DNA of 32,366 nucleotides from an uncultured bacterium (lineage in GTDB: Bacteria; Vulcanimicrobiota; CADAWZ01): contig CASEKF010000060.1 of NCBI GenBank assembly GCA_949288455.1, positions 1-32,366 on the forward strand, in the 5' to 3' direction. How positions within the stretch are numbered: the stretch's first letter is position 1; each line of letters opens with the position of its first letter. Shown in pieces: positions 31,078 to 32,366 of this stretch. The notes under the pieces were generated by a model. The model had not been told where the DNA came from. It ran no database searches and saw only the letters and a program-made list of their open reading frames with translations. The position numbers and the translations under genes are program-made.

Positions 31078-32366
31078 GTGATTAATAAATTACTCTCGAT
31101 ATTTATTATTACGCTTTTATCCATATCATTATTTACAAATTCGGCCGCGGGTTCTTCTCTTGAAAGCGGTTCGAACAAATTATCTATCGCGGAACTTGAA
31201 GAACTAACCGCTCCGATAGCTCTTTATCAAGACGAATTGCTAAGCCAAGTTCTTGCGGCTTCGACTCATCCCGAAGAACTTAAGGAAGCCGAAGAATATT
31301 TGCGCGAAAATAACGAGACTCTAGATCAAATGCCTCCAAACGATTGGGATCCAAGCGTTAAAGCTCTTTTGTACGTTCCTGACATAATCGCTAAAATGAA
31401 CGACGAAAAAGAATGGACTGCTCAACTGGGAAACGCCGTCTGCGTTCAATTAGACGAAGTTATGGAGGCGGTTCAAAACCTTCGTAAAAAAGCTATGTCT
31501 TCAAAAGACTTCGCCGACTCCAAATATCAAAACGTTTATATAGATCAAAGCGAAAACGTGATAATTGAGCCTGCCGAACAGGATAAACTTTATGTGCCTC
31601 AATATTCTTCCGCTGACCTTCTGCTTGGAAACGCGCTGAATTTGGTCATCTCTTTCTTTCTGATAGATGGAATTTCAGATTGGTGGCGCAGCTCTTATCT
31701 TGATTGGAGATACAATCAAATCTGTTATAGGCCTTGGTATCTTCCATATTTTTCATATCTTCCGGGAAGTTACTATTACAATTGGTATTACATGGACAAC
31801 GCCTATATAAGAGCTTCAAGACGTTACGGAAGGGGATATCCATGGTATCCTCCCAGACCGGGGTATATGCCTCCGCCTCCCCCTCCGATAAGACCGGGAG
31901 GCCCTCCTCCGGGAACAAGAATATTTCCGCCGACAAGACCGGAAACTTATCAATCGTATCGCCATAACCCGGGAGACTATGCGTCGGCCGCAAGATACTC
32001 TTCCAACAATTATATAGCCGCTCCATCAAGTATGATTCGACAGCCTTATTCAAGTAACAGCATGTCTCAAGAAAGATTTAACAGGAGAAATTACCGACAA
32101 GTTTCCCCGACAAACTCATACTCCGGAGACAGAGCAAGAAACATAAACCAAGGAACGCAAGTAAGAAATTCATACTCCGGAGACAGAGCAAGAAACATAA
32201 ACCGAAGAACGCAAGTAAGAAATTCATACTCCGGAGACAGAGCAAGAGACATAAACCGAAGAACGCAAACGGGAAACGCATATTCCGAAAACAGACCCGG
32301 GAGAATCAACTTAAGAACGCAGACGGGACACGCATATTCCGGAAACAGAACCGGGAGAATCAACTT
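31078..32366 (+). CDS. DUF3300-domain secreted protein, 3'-truncated by the window edge
   Basis: Starts at GTG behind an excellent AAAGGAGG ribosome binding site (seven bases), and stays open for 429 codons to the window end. Residues 1-24 are a signal peptide (MINKLLSIFIITLLSISLF). Residues about 40-180 match the DUF3300 pattern: LTAPIALYQDELLSQVLAAS, WDPSVKALLYVPDIIAKM, WTAQLGNA and a final EPAEQDKLYVPQYSS. Then come a Trp/Tyr-rich segment (DWWRSSYLDWRYNQ), a Pro/Gly-rich stretch (MPPPPPPIRPGG) and an Arg/Asn/Ser-rich region. From residue 346 there are 18-residue tandem repeats built on SYSGDRARNINRRTQ. DUF3300 has no known function; members are exported in Gram-negative bacteria. The repeats make the tail strongly basic, suggesting wall or nucleic-acid binding (inference). 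Confidence 0.9.
   Translation, partial: MINKLLSIFIITLLSISLFTNSAAGSSLESGSNKLSIAELEELTAPIALYQDELLSQVLAASTHPEELKEAEEYLRENNETLDQMPPNDWDPSVKALLYVPDIIAKMNDEKEWTAQLGNAVCVQLDEVMEAVQNLRKKAMSSKDFADSKYQNVYIDQSENVIIEPAEQDKLYVPQYSSADLLLGNALNLVISFFLIDGISDWWRSSYLDWRYNQICYRPWYLPYFSYLPGSYYYNWYYMDNAYIRASRRYGRGYPWYPPRPGYMPPPPPPIRPGGPPPGTRIFPPTRPETYQSYRHNPGDYASAARYSSNNYIAAPSSMIRQPYSSNSMSQERFNRRNYRQVSPTNSYSGDRARNINQGTQVRNSYSGDRARNINRRTQVRNSYSGDRARDINRRTQTGNAYSENRPGRINLRTQTGHAYSGNRTGRIN
32113..32366 (+). repeat. 54-bp tandem repeats within the DUF3300 gene
   Basis: Copies start at 32113, 32167, 32221, 32275 and 32329, an exact 54-base period (18 codons), with the fifth cut by the window end. The first three are nearly identical; copies four and five differ from these but resemble each other (PGRIN, RTQTG). 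The frame is kept throughout, so the array encodes protein. The reverse strand is open too but only as a by-product of the repeat. Confidence 0.95.

Noticed and set aside
31646-32363. Minus-strand frames opposite the DUF3300 gene, including a leucine- and phenylalanine-rich repeat protein
   Set aside because: They are mirror images of the plus-strand coding region; the 54-bp repeats keep the reverse strand open and create the apparent repeat protein. The plus strand has a signal peptide, domain match and ribosome binding site.
32113-32366. Tandem repeats as a possible CRISPR array
   Set aside because: The units abut with no spacers, keep the reading frame and encode an 18-residue repeat.

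Overview
The window is an AT-rich stretch of bacterial chromosome packed with genes on both strands, with a partial gene at each end. Secreted, anchored and periplasmic-type proteins (a DUF3300 protein, an oligopeptide-type substrate-binding protein without a lipobox, an NHL beta-propeller, TPR proteins) suggest a Gram-negative-type cell envelope. The remA-gmk-rpoZ cluster, a chorismate mutase-DAHP synthase fusion, butyrate kinase and a wealth of TPR/NHL proteins suggest an anaerobe outside the Proteobacteria. I cannot name the phylum from sequence alone. No transposase, integrase, phage gene or CRISPR array is visible.

Left part (3-10.4 kb): a 5'-truncated peptidase S51-like gene, then on the minus strand a 1116-aa receptor-type Ser/Thr kinase (kinase, disordered acidic linker, one membrane helix, TPRs), preceded by a 1934-aa single-chain polyketide/fatty acid synthase with the order KS-AT-ACP-KR-DH. 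The synthase looks like PfaA/enediyne-type enzymes but has a single ACP, no enoyl reductase, no thioesterase and no phosphopantetheinyl transferase. It has its own promoter and terminator and is separated from serC by an unusually long (about 680 bp) divergent intergenic region containing direct repeats and competing hairpins.

Middle (11-18 kb): serC and panE (+), tatD (-), a 70-bp perfect palindrome, class II aldolase and butyrate kinase (-, with a good promoter), and the CM-DAHP synthase (-). This is central metabolism: serine, pantothenate, glycolysis, acyl-phosphate/ATP and aromatic amino acids.

18-24 kb: a small secreted protein and a membrane-anchored VanJ-like EEP phosphohydrolase (+), facing a minus-strand run of two TPR proteins and a zinc-ribbon membrane protein of unknown role.

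Right part (24-32.4 kb): metK with promoter and strong terminator; a remA-gmk-rpoZ operon that runs by overlap into a substrate-binding protein and then an anchored NHL protein; queA; a tRNA-Pro(CGG) with a near-consensus promoter; and a GTG-started, 3'-truncated DUF3300 gene ending in 54-bp tandem repeats. Its upstream region carries a 14-bp direct repeat.

Most promising for novelty: the compact orphan synthase with its long leader region and neighbouring receptor kinase; the substrate-binding protein embedded in the RNA polymerase omega operon; the perfect palindrome; and the repeat-bearing DUF3300 gene.
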